Shown here: positions 8,768 to 17,659 of the stretch, in pieces | How the letters are laid out: each line of letters begins with the position of its first letter | How positions within the stretch are numbered: the stretch's first letter is position 1 | Assembly: GCA_004963905.1 (NCBI GenBank) | Contig: SUGL01000043.1 | Coordinates: 1 to 51,669 of the forward strand | Reading direction: 5' to 3' | DNA from: Mesorhizobium sp. | Lineage (GTDB): Bacteria > Pseudomonadota > Alphaproteobacteria > Rhizobiales > Rhizobiaceae | DNA: 51,669 nucleotides | The notes under the pieces: model-generated | The model's database searches: none | Seen by the model: only the letters and a program-made list of their open reading frames with translations | Told to the model about the DNA's origin: nothing | Position numbers and translations under genes: made by a program

Positions 8768-10645
8768 TCACCCTTTGCCAATTTTTGCCGCCTTGCCCTT
8801 GTCGACCCACCACAGCGCTTCGACCGGAAAGCCGAAATCGGGTTTCTGCTCGGGAAAGCCGAACATGTCCCAATAGGCGCTTCGGTGATTCGCCAGATAC
8901 CAACTTGGAATCCAATCGCGCCGCGCGCGCAAGGTCCGATCGAGCGCCCGCATCGCGACGGTGAGGCTCTCGCGGTCCTTGGCGGCACCGACGGCGTCTA
9001 TCAAGGCGTCGATTGCCGGGTTCGCTATGCCCGGCAGGTTGCGCGAGCCCGACACGGCAGCGCTTCGCGAATGGAAGGAGATCTCGAGATCGTCGCGCGT
9101 CGGCGTGGCGCTGAAGGAGAAAGCCGCCGAGATCAGGTCGAAATCGAATGTCGATTGCCTGAGCTGGTATTGGGCTGAATCGACCAGCCGGATCGAGGCA
9201 TCGATACCGATCGCCTTCATGTTGGCGACCCAGGGTGAATAGACTTGCACGAAGGTGTCGTCTTCGACCAGGAATTCGGCCGGCAGCCGCGCGCCCTTGT
9301 CGTTGACGACGAAATCGCCGGAGCGTTTCCAGCCGGCCTCGGCAAGCAGCTTCGCCGCCTTGCCGAGCTGCTTTCGGTCGCGCCCCGAACCGTCCGAGGC
9401 CGGCTGCGTCACCGCTTCGCCGAAAGCCTCCGGCGGCAGCTTGTCGCGCAGCGGCGTGAGCAGCGCGAGCTCTTCCGGTGCCGGCATGCCTTCGGCGCGA
9501 AAGTCGGATTTTTCGAAGCAGGACTGCGAGCGCTCGTAGGAGCCGTAGAAGAAATTGCGCCGCGTCCATTCGAAGTCGAAGCAGAGCGCGATCGCCTGCC
9601 GCACGCGCGGGTCCTGGAACTGCGCGCGCCGCTGGTTGACGGCCGTGGCCTGCATCGAAGGCACCGTTTCGGCGGGGAATTCGTGCTTGACAACCTTGCC
9701 GGCGGTGAAGGCAGGGAAATTGTATTGTGTCGCCCAGACGCGTGATGTGGCCTCTTCCCGGTAGAGGATTTCGCCTTTCTTGAAGGCCTCGAAGCCTGCG
9801 GTGCGGTCCTGGTAGAATTCGATGCGGATGCGCTGGAAATTGTTCTGCCCGCGATTGACCGGCAGGTCGTTGCCCCAATAGTCGGCCACGCGCTCATATT
9901 CGATGAACGTTCCGGCCGACCAGCGCCCGACCTTGTAGGCGCCCGATCCGAGCGGCGGATTGAGCTGCGAGGAATCGAACGGATTGGCCGTGTAGAAGGC
10001 CTTCGACAGGATCGGAAACTGGACGACGTTGAGGATCGTCCGGGACGACTGCCTGCCGGAGAATTTGAGCTCGACCGTGTGGGCGTCAACTGCCACTGCG
10101 TCTTCCAGATGCGTCAGCGACAGCGAAAAATCCGGATGGCCCTTGTCCTTGAGCAATTTGAAGCTGAAGGCGGCATCCTCGGCCGTGAGCGGCGAGCCGT
10201 CATGAAAACGTGCCTGCGGGCGAAGCGAGAAGGTGAACCCGTTGCGGTCGTCGGAAATCGTGACGCCGTCGGCGACCAGTCCATAGACGGCGTCAGGCTC
10301 GTCGAGCGCTCGCACCATCAGCGAATCGAAGCACATTTCCGTGCGCTGCGGCGCATCGCCCTTGGGAACGAAGGAGTTCAGCGTGTTGAAGGTCAGCGGG
10401 CTCTGATTGTAACCCCAGTTGGGCGGCGAGAAGTTGAAGGTCCCGCCTTGCGGCGCGTCGAGCTTGACATAGTCGAAATGCGTGAAGTCGGGCTTGTATT
10501 TGAGATCGCCGAAAGCCGACAGGCCATGCACCTTCACGCCCGTCGGAATGGCGGCAAAGGCGCGGCCGGGAAGCAGTGCCGTGGCCGCCGCCGCCGTGCC
10601 GAGCGCCAGGAAGTCGCGACGAGGAAGCATTGTCTGCCGCCTCAT
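8768..10645 (-). CDS. yejA: Peptide ABC transporter substrate-binding protein, YejA-like, Tat-type signal
   Basis: A 625-residue family 5 (SBP_bac_5) periplasmic binding protein. The N-terminus MRRQTMLPRRDFLALG has a twin-arginine motif (PRRDFLAL) followed by an alanine-rich hydrophobic stretch and RAFAA, suggesting Tat export. The mature part contains FTHFDYVKLDAPQGGTFN, near-identical in layout to the neighbouring paralogue, plus GSGAYKV and the C-terminal WYLANHRSAYWDMFG region typical of YejA. The start at 10645 overlaps the preceding gene's stop as TGATG; a second ATG at 10630 is also possible. Two YejA-type proteins in tandem suggest that one permease serves two ligand ranges. Confidence 0.88.
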   Translation of the reverse strand: MRRQTMLPRRDFLALGTAAAATALLPGRAFAAIPTGVKVHGLSAFGDLKYKPDFTHFDYVKLDAPQGGTFNFSPPNWGYNQSPLTFNTLNSFVPKGDAPQRTEMCFDSLMVRALDEPDAVYGLVADGVTISDDRNGFTFSLRPQARFHDGSPLTAEDAAFSFKLLKDKGHPDFSLSLTHLEDAVAVDAHTVELKFSGRQSSRTILNVVQFPILSKAFYTANPFDSSQLNPPLGSGAYKVGRWSAGTFIEYERVADYWGNDLPVNRGQNNFQRIRIEFYQDRTAGFEAFKKGEILYREEATSRVWATQYNFPAFTAGKVVKHEFPAETVPSMQATAVNQRRAQFQDPRVRQAIALCFDFEWTRRNFFYGSYERSQSCFEKSDFRAEGMPAPEELALLTPLRDKLPPEAFGEAVTQPASDGSGRDRKQLGKAAKLLAEAGWKRSGDFVVNDKGARLPAEFLVEDDTFVQVYSPWVANMKAIGIDASIRLVDSAQYQLRQSTFDFDLISAAFSFSATPTRDDLEISFHSRSAAVSGSRNLPGIANPAIDALIDAVGAAKDRESLTVAMRALDRTLRARRDWIPSWYLANHRSAYWDMFGFPEQKPDFGFPVEALWWVDKGKAAKIGKG

Positions 10646-12525
10646 CAATTGAGCCCCTTGTACTTGGCGGCCAGCGCTTTCTCCTTCGCCGTGTCGACCC
10701 ACCAGGAATCGATGTCGGCGCCACGGTAGCTGGGCTGCTTCTCCGGCATGCCGAACTTGTTCCAGTAGGCGAGCCAAACCACCGCGCGATAGTATTGCGG
10801 CACGACATAGTAGTTCCACAACAGCACCCGATCGAGCGCGTGGGTCGTGGCGACGAGATCGTCGCGGTCGGTGGCGAAGATGATGCGGTCGACGAGCGCG
10901 TCGACGACCGGGTTCTTGATACCGGAATAATTGCGCGATCCCGGCGTGTCCGCCGCCTTCGAGCTCCAGAAATCGCGCTGCTCGTTGCCGGGCGATTCCG
11001 ATTGCTGAAGTATGCTGGTGATGACGTCGTAGTCGAAATTGTTGACGCGGTTGATGTACTGCGTCTGGTCGATGATGCGCAGCGTGGCATCGACGCCGAT
11101 CTTGCGCAAATTTGCGATCCACGGACTGGCGATGACCTGGTCGGTGTCGTTCGAGCCGAGTATCTCGAACTTGAAGGGCTGGCCGGTCTTGGCATTCACC
11201 ATCTTGCCGCCCTTGATCACCCAGCCTGCCTTTGCAAAAAGATCGACCGCCTGCTTCAGATTCTTCCGCTCCGCTTGCGGTGAATCGTAGACCGGCAGCT
11301 TGAATTCCTGCGTGAACAGCTCCGGCGGCAACTTGTCGCGATACTTCTCCAGGATTTCGAGTTCCTTGCCTTGCGGCAGCCCGCTCGACGCCAGCTCGGT
11401 ACCCTCGAAATAGCTGTGGGTGCGCGTGTTCGAATTGTAGAACAGCGTGCGGTTCATCGTTTCGAAGTCGAACGGATAGGTCAGCGCGGCGCGCACCAGC
11501 CGGTCCTGGAACAGCGGCCGCCGCTGATTGAGCACGAAAGCCTGCATCGGCTCGGGCGAGGTGGTTTTGAATTCCTTCTTGATCACGTCGCCGGCGCTCA
11601 CCGCCGGGAAATTATAGAATGTCTTCCAGCGCCTCGAGCTGTTTTCCGGCTTGATATCGTCAAGCCCGCCCTTGGTGAAAGCCTGCCAGGCGGCATTGTC
11701 GTCGAGGATGTAGCTGAATCGCTGGCTGTCGAAATTCTCGCGGCCGATCTTCACCGGCAGCTTGGCGCCCCAGTAATCGGGCACGCGCTGCCAGACGATC
11801 TCCGAGCCCGGCTTGAAGCTGGCAATCTTGTAGGGCCCCGAACCGAGGGGAGGTTCCAAGGTGGACTTGGTTATGTCGCGTTTCTTGCCGCTGGCGTCGG
11901 TACCCTCCCACCAGTGCTTCGGCAGCACGACGAGATCGCCGAGGATCTTGGGCAGTTCGCGATTGCCCTTCTGGTTGAAATGGAACTCGACCTCGCGGTC
12001 CGAGATGGCGACCGCCTCGGTCACGTTCTCGAAATAGCGGTTGTACATCGGGCTGTTGGCTTTGAGCACCTGGAACGACCAGACCACGTCGTCGACGGTG
12101 ATCGGCTGGCCGTCGTGCCACTTGGCTTGAGGGTTGAGCCGGTAAGTAGCCGACGAATAGTCGGACGGGTATTTGTAGGCCTCGGCGACCAGCGCGTGAC
12201 TGACGCTGCCTTCGTCGGTCGCCTGCTCCATCAACGTGTCGTAGAGCAGGCCTCCTGTGAACTGCGCGAAACCGGCGGCCGGGGCGCCCTGCACGATATA
12301 GGGGTTGAAGCTGTCGAACGTACCGACAACGACGGTGTTGAGGGTGCCGCCCTTCGGCGCATCCGGATTGACGTAGTCGTAGCGCTGGAAATTGTCGCCG
12401 TATTTGGAGGGGCCGATCAGCGAGGAAGTCGTGTGCCATTCGTCGGCGGCGCTGGCCTGCAGGCTGACGGCGAAGGCAAGCGCCAGCATCGATGCGAAAA
12501 CTATCCGGGAGCGGCCAGCTGTCAT
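10645..12525 (-). CDS. yejA: Peptide ABC transporter substrate-binding protein, YejA-like, Sec-type signal
   Basis: A 626-residue family 5 binding protein, first gene of the yej operon. It has a clear Sec signal peptide (ASMLALAFAVSLQASAA, cleavage near residue 27). The mature protein contains FQRYDYVNPDAPKGGTLN, GSGPYKIASF and WLAYWNKFGMPEKQP, all matching the downstream paralogue position for position. AGGAG lies just upstream of the ATG at 12525. The long leader (12526-12782) holds a family iii repeat. The ligand is inferred to be oligopeptides by analogy with E. coli YejA; murein-derived peptides are another possibility in rhizobia. Confidence 0.9.
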   Translation of the reverse strand: MTAGRSRIVFASMLALAFAVSLQASAADEWHTTSSLIGPSKYGDNFQRYDYVNPDAPKGGTLNTVVVGTFDSFNPYIVQGAPAAGFAQFTGGLLYDTLMEQATDEGSVSHALVAEAYKYPSDYSSATYRLNPQAKWHDGQPITVDDVVWSFQVLKANSPMYNRYFENVTEAVAISDREVEFHFNQKGNRELPKILGDLVVLPKHWWEGTDASGKKRDITKSTLEPPLGSGPYKIASFKPGSEIVWQRVPDYWGAKLPVKIGRENFDSQRFSYILDDNAAWQAFTKGGLDDIKPENSSRRWKTFYNFPAVSAGDVIKKEFKTTSPEPMQAFVLNQRRPLFQDRLVRAALTYPFDFETMNRTLFYNSNTRTHSYFEGTELASSGLPQGKELEILEKYRDKLPPELFTQEFKLPVYDSPQAERKNLKQAVDLFAKAGWVIKGGKMVNAKTGQPFKFEILGSNDTDQVIASPWIANLRKIGVDATLRIIDQTQYINRVNNFDYDVITSILQQSESPGNEQRDFWSSKAADTPGSRNYSGIKNPVVDALVDRIIFATDRDDLVATTHALDRVLLWNYYVVPQYYRAVVWLAYWNKFGMPEKQPSYRGADIDSWWVDTAKEKALAAKYKGLN

Positions 12526-12548
12526 GCGTTCTCCTCGTCGCGAGCTCT

Positions 12549-12645
12549 GGAGCGTTCATCGTTTCACGGAAACGACGGCCGCTCCTTCGCTTTGTTTCGA
12601 CGCAATTCCGGTCGGAAAACCGGTTCCCGCTTTTCCTGGAATTGC
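12549..12645. repeat. Family iii (RIME-like) repeat, copy D
   Basis: Two adjacent hairpins: GGAGCG...CGCTCC enclosing CGTTTC-ACG-GAAACG (12549-12585), and GCAATTCC...GGAATTGC (12602-12645) enclosing GGAAAACCGGTT. The second unit matches the copy at 51013 in reverse orientation. It lies upstream of the yej operon, in its leader or promoter region. Confidence 0.7.
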
Positions 12646-12731
12646 TCTGCCCACCGGCAATCTAGATCATTTGACGCCGGTGAAAACCGCAAGCGCCGGC
12701 TTTTGTCGCCGCATATGCGGTTTTCCTAACA

Positions 12732-12758
12732 GAAAAGCCGGGACGAACCCGGCTTTTC
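12732..12758 (-). terminator. Intrinsic terminator of the cytochrome c gene
   Basis: A hairpin with stem AAAAGCCGGG / CCCGGCTTTT and a 5-base loop, 24 bases past the cytochrome c stop codon on the minus strand; the descending stem supplies a short T run (CTTTTC). It may also work in the plus direction. Confidence 0.7.
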
Positions 12759-12782
12759 CAAGGTGTCTTCATGACAAATTGT

Positions 12783-13448
12783 TTATTGAGCGGGTGCGGC
12801 CGGCTTGGCCGGAGCGGCGCCTTCGGCCGGCTTGGCGGGTGCGGCACCTTCCGCGGGCTTGGCGCCTTCGGCGGGCTTGGCCTCGGCCGAAGCACCCGGC
12901 TGCGGCAGCGGCTTCGGATTGTCCGACAGCGTGCGCAGATAGGCGATCACGTTGGCGCGGTCTTCATCCTTCGGCAGGCCGGCAAAGCCCATCGCCGTGC
13001 CCTTCACGAACTTCTTCGGCGAGGTGATGAAGTGGTTGAGGTTGTCGTAGGTCCACTTCTCGGCGCCGCCCTTGGAAAAGTCCTTCATGCCGGCCGAATA
13101 GGCGAAGCCTTCATGCTCGGCGACGGGGCGGTCGACGATATCCCAGAGGTCCGGACCGACCTTGTTCGGGCCGCCCTTCTCGCCGGAATGGCAGGCCTGG
13201 CACTTCTTGAAGATGGCGGCGCCCGCCTCGGCATTGGCCTTGGCGAGCAGATCGGCGATCGGCTTGGCTTCGGCGGCTGGCGCCGCGGCACCGCCGCCTT
13301 CGGCCGGCTCTTGAGCCTCGATGGCGAAGCCGGGCTTCTCGGGCGCGGGGGAAGCAAACAGTGCGTCGGACACGATGCCCACGGAAAAGACGACGAAGCA
13401 GGTTCCGAGGAATCCGCCGAGCAGCTTGTTGACTTCGTTGGAATCCAT
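12783..13448 (-). CDS. cycM: Membrane-anchored c-type cytochrome (CycM / c552-like)
   Basis: A 221-residue cytochrome. An uncleaved N-terminal helix (KLLGGFLGTCFVVFSVGIVSDALF) anchors it in the inner membrane. A proline/alanine/glutamate-rich linker leads to a class I haem domain with the binding motif CQACH (about residues 83-87) and the distal methionine in GTAMGFAG. The C-terminus is a low-complexity tail of repeated AEGAAPAKP units. CycM-type cytochromes carry electrons from the bc1 complex to the terminal oxidase. It is divergent from kdsB; the 13449-13639 interval should hold both promoters, but I cannot point to them. Confidence 0.9.
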   Translation of the reverse strand: MDSNEVNKLLGGFLGTCFVVFSVGIVSDALFASPAPEKPGFAIEAQEPAEGGGAAAPAAEAKPIADLLAKANAEAGAAIFKKCQACHSGEKGGPNKVGPDLWDIVDRPVAEHEGFAYSAGMKDFSKGGAEKWTYDNLNHFITSPKKFVKGTAMGFAGLPKDEDRANVIAYLRTLSDNPKPLPQPGASAEAKPAEGAKPAEGAAPAKPAEGAAPAKPAAPAQ

Positions 13449-13639
13449 ACGCCCCTTGCTCCCTTTTCCGGCGGACCGTCCCGTCCACTCCGTCCGTCGG
13501 TATCGCTAAAGGCCCGGGAGGGCCAGTCAAATCGGGCGGAAACTAGGTCTTTTGCTTCGGCGTTGCAACACCTATAAGGGCGCTTCCAGTGAGACGTTTT
13601 GCCACTTTCCATCCGCGTTCCCGGCCGCCCTGAAGTCCC

Positions 13640-14368
13640 ATGTCGACCTTGATCCTGATCCCCGCCCGCATGGCCTCGACGCGCCTGCCGGGCAAGCCGC
13701 TGGCCGACATCGCTGGCGCGCCGATGATCGTCCATGTCGCCCGCCGTGGCGCCGAGGCCGGGCTTGGCCGCGTGGTGGTGGCGACGGACACGGAAGCGGT
13801 TGCCTCGGCGGTCCGGGAGCACGGTTTCGAGGCGGTGATGACGCGCGCCGACCACGAATCGGGCTCCGACCGCATCTTCGAGGCCCTTGCCGCGATTGAC
13901 CCGAGGAAAGAGGTCGAAACCATCGTCAATGTGCAGGGCGATCTGCCGACCATCGACCCTGAAATCATCGGCGCATCGCTGCGGCCCTTCGACGACCCGT
14001 CGGTCGACATCGCCACGCTCGGCGTCGAGATCGTGCGCGACGAGGAAAGGACCAATCCGAACGTCGTCAAGATCGTCGGCTCGCCGCTGTCCCCGACGCG
14101 GCTCAGGGCGCTCTATTTCACCCGCGCCACGGCGCCTTGGGGGGAAGGCCCGCTCTATCACCATGTCGGCCTCTACGCCTATCGGCGCGCGGCGCTCGAA
14201 CGCTTCGTCGCGCTGAAGCCGTCGCCGCTGGAGCGCCGTGAACGGCTGGAGCAACTGCGGGCGCTCGAAGCCGGTATGCGCATCAATGCCGAGATCGTCC
14301 GGTCGCTGCCGCTCGGCGTCGACACGCCCGACGATCTCGAACGCGCCAGGCAAATCCTTTCAAATTGA
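13640..14368 (+). CDS. kdsB: 3-deoxy-manno-octulosonate cytidylyltransferase
   Basis: A 242-residue cytosolic enzyme that activates Kdo with CTP to CMP-Kdo for lipopolysaccharide core synthesis. The nucleotide-binding N-terminus IPARMASTRLPGKPLADI (about residues 6-23) is diagnostic. VNVQGDLPTI (usually VNVQGDEP) and the HVGLYAYRR motif are also present; the replacement of the usual glutamate-proline by leucine-proline in QGDLP is seen in rhizobial homologues as far as I recall. 26 bases separate it from pheA, suggesting co-transcription. Confidence 0.92.
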   Translation: MSTLILIPARMASTRLPGKPLADIAGAPMIVHVARRGAEAGLGRVVVATDTEAVASAVREHGFEAVMTRADHESGSDRIFEALAAIDPRKEVETIVNVQGDLPTIDPEIIGASLRPFDDPSVDIATLGVEIVRDEERTNPNVVKIVGSPLSPTRLRALYFTRATAPWGEGPLYHHVGLYAYRRAALERFVALKPSPLERRERLEQLRALEAGMRINAEIVRSLPLGVDTPDDLERARQILSN

Positions 14369-14394
14369 GACATCCGTAAGCGAGACATTGGCGA

Positions 14395-15258
14395 ATGCCC
14401 GAAAAGACCAACAGAATTTCCTTCCAGGGCGAGCCCGGCGCCAACTCCGACACCGCTTGCCGCAACATGTTCCCGTCGATGGATCCGTTGCCCTGTCCGA
14501 CTTTCGAGGACGCTTTCAACGCCGTGGAGACCGGTAAGGCCGATCTCGCCATGATCCCGATCGAGAACACGATCGCAGGGCGCGTCGCCGACATCCATCA
14601 TCTGTTGCCGGAATCGCGCCTGCACATCGTCGGCGAGTATTTCCTGCCGATCCATTTCCAGCTGATGGTGCTGCCGGGTGTCAGGCGCGAAGAGATCAAG
14701 ACGGTGCACAGCCATATTCACGCGCTTGGCCAGTGCCGCAAATACATCCGCAAGAACGGCTGGAAGCCGGTGATCGCCGGCGACACGGCGGGTTCGGCCA
14801 AGATGGTTTCCGAGGTCAAGGATCGCACCATGGCCTCGCTTGCGCCTGCGCTCGCCGCGGAGCTCTACGGCCTCGACATCATCGAGAAGAACGTCGAGGA
14901 CACCGACTCGAACGTCACCCGCTTCGTCGTGCTGACCAAGAACAAGCAGTGGGCCGAGCGTCCGTCGCCCGACGCCAAGATGATGACCACCTTCGTCTTC
15001 CGCGTCCGCAACGTGCCGGCCGCGCTCTACAAGGCCATGGGCGGCTTCGCCACCAACGGCATCAACATGACCAAGCTCGAGAGCTATCAGCTCGGCGCCT
15101 TCACCGCGACGCTGTTCTATGCCGACATCGAGGGCCACCCCGACGATCCGCTGGTCAAGCTGGCGCTCGACGAATTGCGCTTCTTCTCGCGCGAGATGCG
15201 CATCCTCGGCGTCTATCCGGCGAGCGCGTCGCGCGAGCAGTGGAAGGTCGCGGATTGA
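14395..15258 (+). CDS. pheA: Prephenate dehydratase
   Basis: A 287-residue monofunctional enzyme converting prephenate to phenylpyruvate in phenylalanine synthesis. The catalytic domain (about 1-185) starts with ISFQGEPGANSD and contains IPIENTIAGRV and the catalytic TRF motif in SNVTRFVVL. An ACT domain (about 200-280) follows for feedback control by phenylalanine; its ligand-contact segment reads KLESYQLGAF where the best-known enzymes have ESRP. The length is normal and no chorismate mutase domain is attached. Confidence 0.93.
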   Translation: MPEKTNRISFQGEPGANSDTACRNMFPSMDPLPCPTFEDAFNAVETGKADLAMIPIENTIAGRVADIHHLLPESRLHIVGEYFLPIHFQLMVLPGVRREEIKTVHSHIHALGQCRKYIRKNGWKPVIAGDTAGSAKMVSEVKDRTMASLAPALAAELYGLDIIEKNVEDTDSNVTRFVVLTKNKQWAERPSPDAKMMTTFVFRVRNVPAALYKAMGGFATNGINMTKLESYQLGAFTATLFYADIEGHPDDPLVKLALDELRFFSREMRILGVYPASASREQWKVAD

Positions 15259-15299
15259 GCGGTTGGTCGCCGTCAACCGGCGGTTCGGAGCCCACGACC

Positions 15300-15534
15300 T
15301 TGGAGATTGGCGGGAGCCTTCGCGAAGTCGTCATCCACGGGCGGAGCGACGCGAAGCGGAGCGCAGACCCGAGGATCCATGCCGTTACCTCGGTCAGGGG
15401 CCGCAGCGGAGCAGAATTCTGGACCGTCGTAACGCGTCGAAGTTACGGCATGGATCCTCGGGTCTACGCGCGTCGCTTCGCTCCTTGCTTCGCCCGTGGA
15501 TGACGAAGCACGAAGGCTTTCGCTAATCTCCGAC
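15300..15534. repeat. Family ii palindrome, copy B
   Basis: The core inverted repeat is 15329-15505 (CGTCATCC to GGATGACG). The inner arms GGATCCATGCCGT / ACGGCATGGATCC differ from copy A at one position in each arm, so pairing is kept. Outer flanks form a further inverted pair, GGAGATTGGCGGGAGCC and its near complement ending at 15534. It fills the space between the convergent pheA and Dabb genes. Confidence 0.85.
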
Positions 15535-15553
15535 GTTTGCCCTCAACCCGATA

Positions 15554-15856
15554 TCACCCCCAGCCCAACGGCACGTAGTCGATCTCCATGAACGCCTCGA
15601 CCTCCGGAACCCAGCGGTCGCGCACGAAGGCGACATGGTCGGGGTGCTCGTTATACCTGGTGTAGGCGGCCTGATCGGCGAACTCCATCGAGAAGCCGAA
15701 CTGATAGTCGTTCTTGGGGCTCACCTGGCGTAACTGCTCGAAATGCGTCACGCCTTTGATCCCGGTGAGGATCTTCTTCGCGTCGTGGAGGAAACGCTTC
15801 GCCTCCAAAGAATGCGGCGGATGCTTCAGCGTGAACGCGACGGTATGACGGATCAT
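15554..15856 (-). CDS. Dabb-family (stress-responsive alpha/beta barrel) protein
   Basis: A 100-residue single-domain protein of the Dabb ferredoxin-like fold. It begins MIRHTVAFTLK and contains the family's FGFSMEFADQAAYTRYNEHPDH stretch (in outline) and the closing WVPEVEAFMEIDY. Such proteins form dimeric barrels; members have varied or unknown roles. It lies 13 bases downstream of nudC and is probably co-transcribed with it. Confidence 0.8.
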   Translation of the reverse strand: MIRHTVAFTLKHPPHSLEAKRFLHDAKKILTGIKGVTHFEQLRQVSPKNDYQFGFSMEFADQAAYTRYNEHPDHVAFVRDRWVPEVEAFMEIDYVPLGWG

Positions 15857-15869
15857 TTTTCGGCTGCTC

Positions 15870-16811
15870 CTATTCGCTGTCGACCCAGGCGCGGATGAGG
15901 TGGTGGGCGATCGCCCCCTTCGGCGGCGTGATCAACCCGCCGGCATGCTCCCTGACCAGCATCGAGCGCACCTCGTCGCGGAAAAACCAGCGGCAGTCCT
16001 CAAGCTCGTTGAGGTCGGCCTGGATATCTTCGTTGAGCGGCTCGCCGAAGCAGCCGATCATCAGCGAATAGGGAAACGGCCACGGCTGGCTGGCATGATA
16101 GACGACACGGCCGAGCCGGATGCCGGCCTCCTCCAGCGTCTCGCGGCGCACGGCCGCCTCGATCGTCTCGCCCGGCTCGATGAAGCCGGCCAGCGCCGAA
16201 TACATGCCCGGCGCGAAATGCCGGCCGCGCCCGAGCAGGCATTTCTCGCGCGTCGCCGTCAGCATGATCGCCACCGGATCGGTGCGCGGGAAATGGTCGG
16301 TGCCGCAGGCCGGGCAATGTCGCCTGTAGCCGCCCGCGCGCATTTCGGAAGGATTGCCGCACTTGCTGCAGAAAGCGTGGCTGGCATGCCAGGCAAGCAG
16401 CGCAGCGCCTTGCGCCAGCGCGCCGGCGGCCGCCTCGTCGATCAGCCCCTGCATGTAGACCGAACGGTAGTCGATCGCCTTGATCGTCTCGGGCAACTTT
16501 TCCGGCTCGATGCCGGCGGGCACGGCAAGCACCGGGCCGTCCTCGGAAAAGCCGAGCAGCACGCCGCGGTCGAGCGAAACCTCGAAGGCCTGGCTTTCCG
16601 CCGCCTCGAACCACGGATCGAACCTGCCGTCGTCGAGCTTCAGATAGAGCCTGCCGCCAAGCATCAGCATCAGCCGGGCGGTTTGATCGGCAAGCGCCTT
16701 TTCGACCGCGTCGTCGGCGCGGTTTTCCGACTGCCGGTCGATCCGGTTTCCGGCGAAACCGACGAACTGGCTCGGCTCGCGCAATGGCGCGTCAAACAGA
16801 CGAAAGCTCAT
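15870..16811 (-). CDS. nudC: NAD(+) / NADH diphosphatase
   Basis: A 313-residue Nudix hydrolase that cleaves NAD(H) to NMN(H) and AMP and, in E. coli, removes NAD caps from RNA. Visible are a four-cysteine zinc ribbon (CSKCG ... CPACG, about residues 145-170), a complete Nudix box (G-x5-E-x7-RETLEEAGI, about 200-222) and the NudC-specific SQPWPFPYSLMIG motif (about 240-252). The N-terminal substrate domain is less conserved. It lies 45 bases after the HIT gene and is followed closely by the Dabb gene. Confidence 0.93.
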   Translation of the reverse strand: MSFRLFDAPLREPSQFVGFAGNRIDRQSENRADDAVEKALADQTARLMLMLGGRLYLKLDDGRFDPWFEAAESQAFEVSLDRGVLLGFSEDGPVLAVPAGIEPEKLPETIKAIDYRSVYMQGLIDEAAAGALAQGAALLAWHASHAFCSKCGNPSEMRAGGYRRHCPACGTDHFPRTDPVAIMLTATREKCLLGRGRHFAPGMYSALAGFIEPGETIEAAVRRETLEEAGIRLGRVVYHASQPWPFPYSLMIGCFGEPLNEDIQADLNELEDCRWFFRDEVRSMLVREHAGGLITPPKGAIAHHLIRAWVDSE

Positions 16812-16856
16812 GGGGACTCGGGGTCTCGGGAAAGCGGGGGATGGACACTGGTCGGC

Positions 16857-17276
16857 TTATAGCGCTGCCTTGATGGTTTCGGCAAACCGGCGGATATCGG
16901 GGCGTTGATAGGGCTCGCGCATGCCGTGGCCCCAGACCGGCCCGGGCCAGCCCGGGTCGCCTTCGGTGCGCGCGATGACGTGGACATGCAGCTGGCGCAC
17001 GATGTTGCCGAGCGCGCCGGTGTTGATCTTGGTGCAGCCGGTCACCCGCTTCAGCGCCTGCGCCACCATGTTGGTCTCGAAGGTCAGCATCGCCTGGTCG
17101 AGCGGCGTCATGTCGTGCAACTCCTCGATGCCGGGCCGCTGCGGAACCAGAATAAGCCACGGCCAGCGGCGATCGTTCATCACCCTGAGCTCGCACAGGC
17201 CGAGCCACATGAGCTGCTCACTGTCCGCCTCCAACCGGGCGTCCAGTGTGAAACCGGCCTTGAGGCCAGGCAGCAT
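16857..17276 (-). CDS. HIT-family nucleotide hydrolase/transferase
   Basis: A 139-residue histidine-triad protein. The core motif is QLHVHVIAR: by alignment with HVHVHVLPR of Fhit, the central nucleophilic histidine and the third histidine are kept, and the first is replaced by glutamine, as in many bacterial HIT proteins. The N-terminal substrate strand (RRWPWLILVPQRPG) fits. An upstream TTG in frame would add 11 residues, but the ATG at 17276 has a ribosome site (AAGGAAA) at proper spacing. First gene of the minus-strand group with nudC and the Dabb gene. Confidence 0.83.
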   Translation of the reverse strand: MLPGLKAGFTLDARLEADSEQLMWLGLCELRVMNDRRWPWLILVPQRPGIEELHDMTPLDQAMLTFETNMVAQALKRVTGCTKINTGALGNIVRQLHVHVIARTEGDPGWPGPVWGHGMREPYQRPDIRRFAETIKAAL

Positions 17277-17453
17277 GGGCGTTTCCTTCGCTTTTGTAAT
17301 GTTTTTCAAACCGGGGAACGCTAGAGCGGCGGCAAGGTGGCTGCAAGCGAATCATTGGCCGCTATTGTTGATTTGAAGGCCTCTTGCCCGCATGGCCGGG
17401 CCGGCCATTCACCTCCGCCCTTGCATTTCGGCGCCGAATTGCCGATATGGAGC

Positions 17454-17553
17454 GCGGGAGGTTGGTGGTGGACGATCCACTCGCCAACCGGGTCAGGTCC
17501 GGAAGGAAGCAGCCCTAACGAGCCCGGAACGGGTCATTGTTCCAGCCTCCCGC
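17454..17553 (+). ncRNA. ffs: Signal recognition particle RNA (4.5S type)
   Basis: Contains the near-universal SRP core GGTCAGGTCCGGAAGGAAGC followed by AGCC (17491-17514 region), which forms the Ffh-binding loop and GGAA tetraloop. The ends GCGGGAGG (17454) and CCTCCCGC (17553) pair, giving a single hairpin of about 100 nt, the size of the bacterial small SRP RNA. It targets membrane proteins with Ffh. Placement just before dnaX is common in alphaproteobacteria. The exact 5' and 3' ends are estimated from the terminal stem. Confidence 0.93.
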
Positions 17554-17659
17554 CTCTTCGCCTTTCTCCCGCGACATTGACGGCGCCAAGCCGTGCGGGC
17601 GAGACTATGCGCAGGAATCGGCCGCCTTCCGTCGCGGTCCTTGGAGCTTTTGACGGCGA

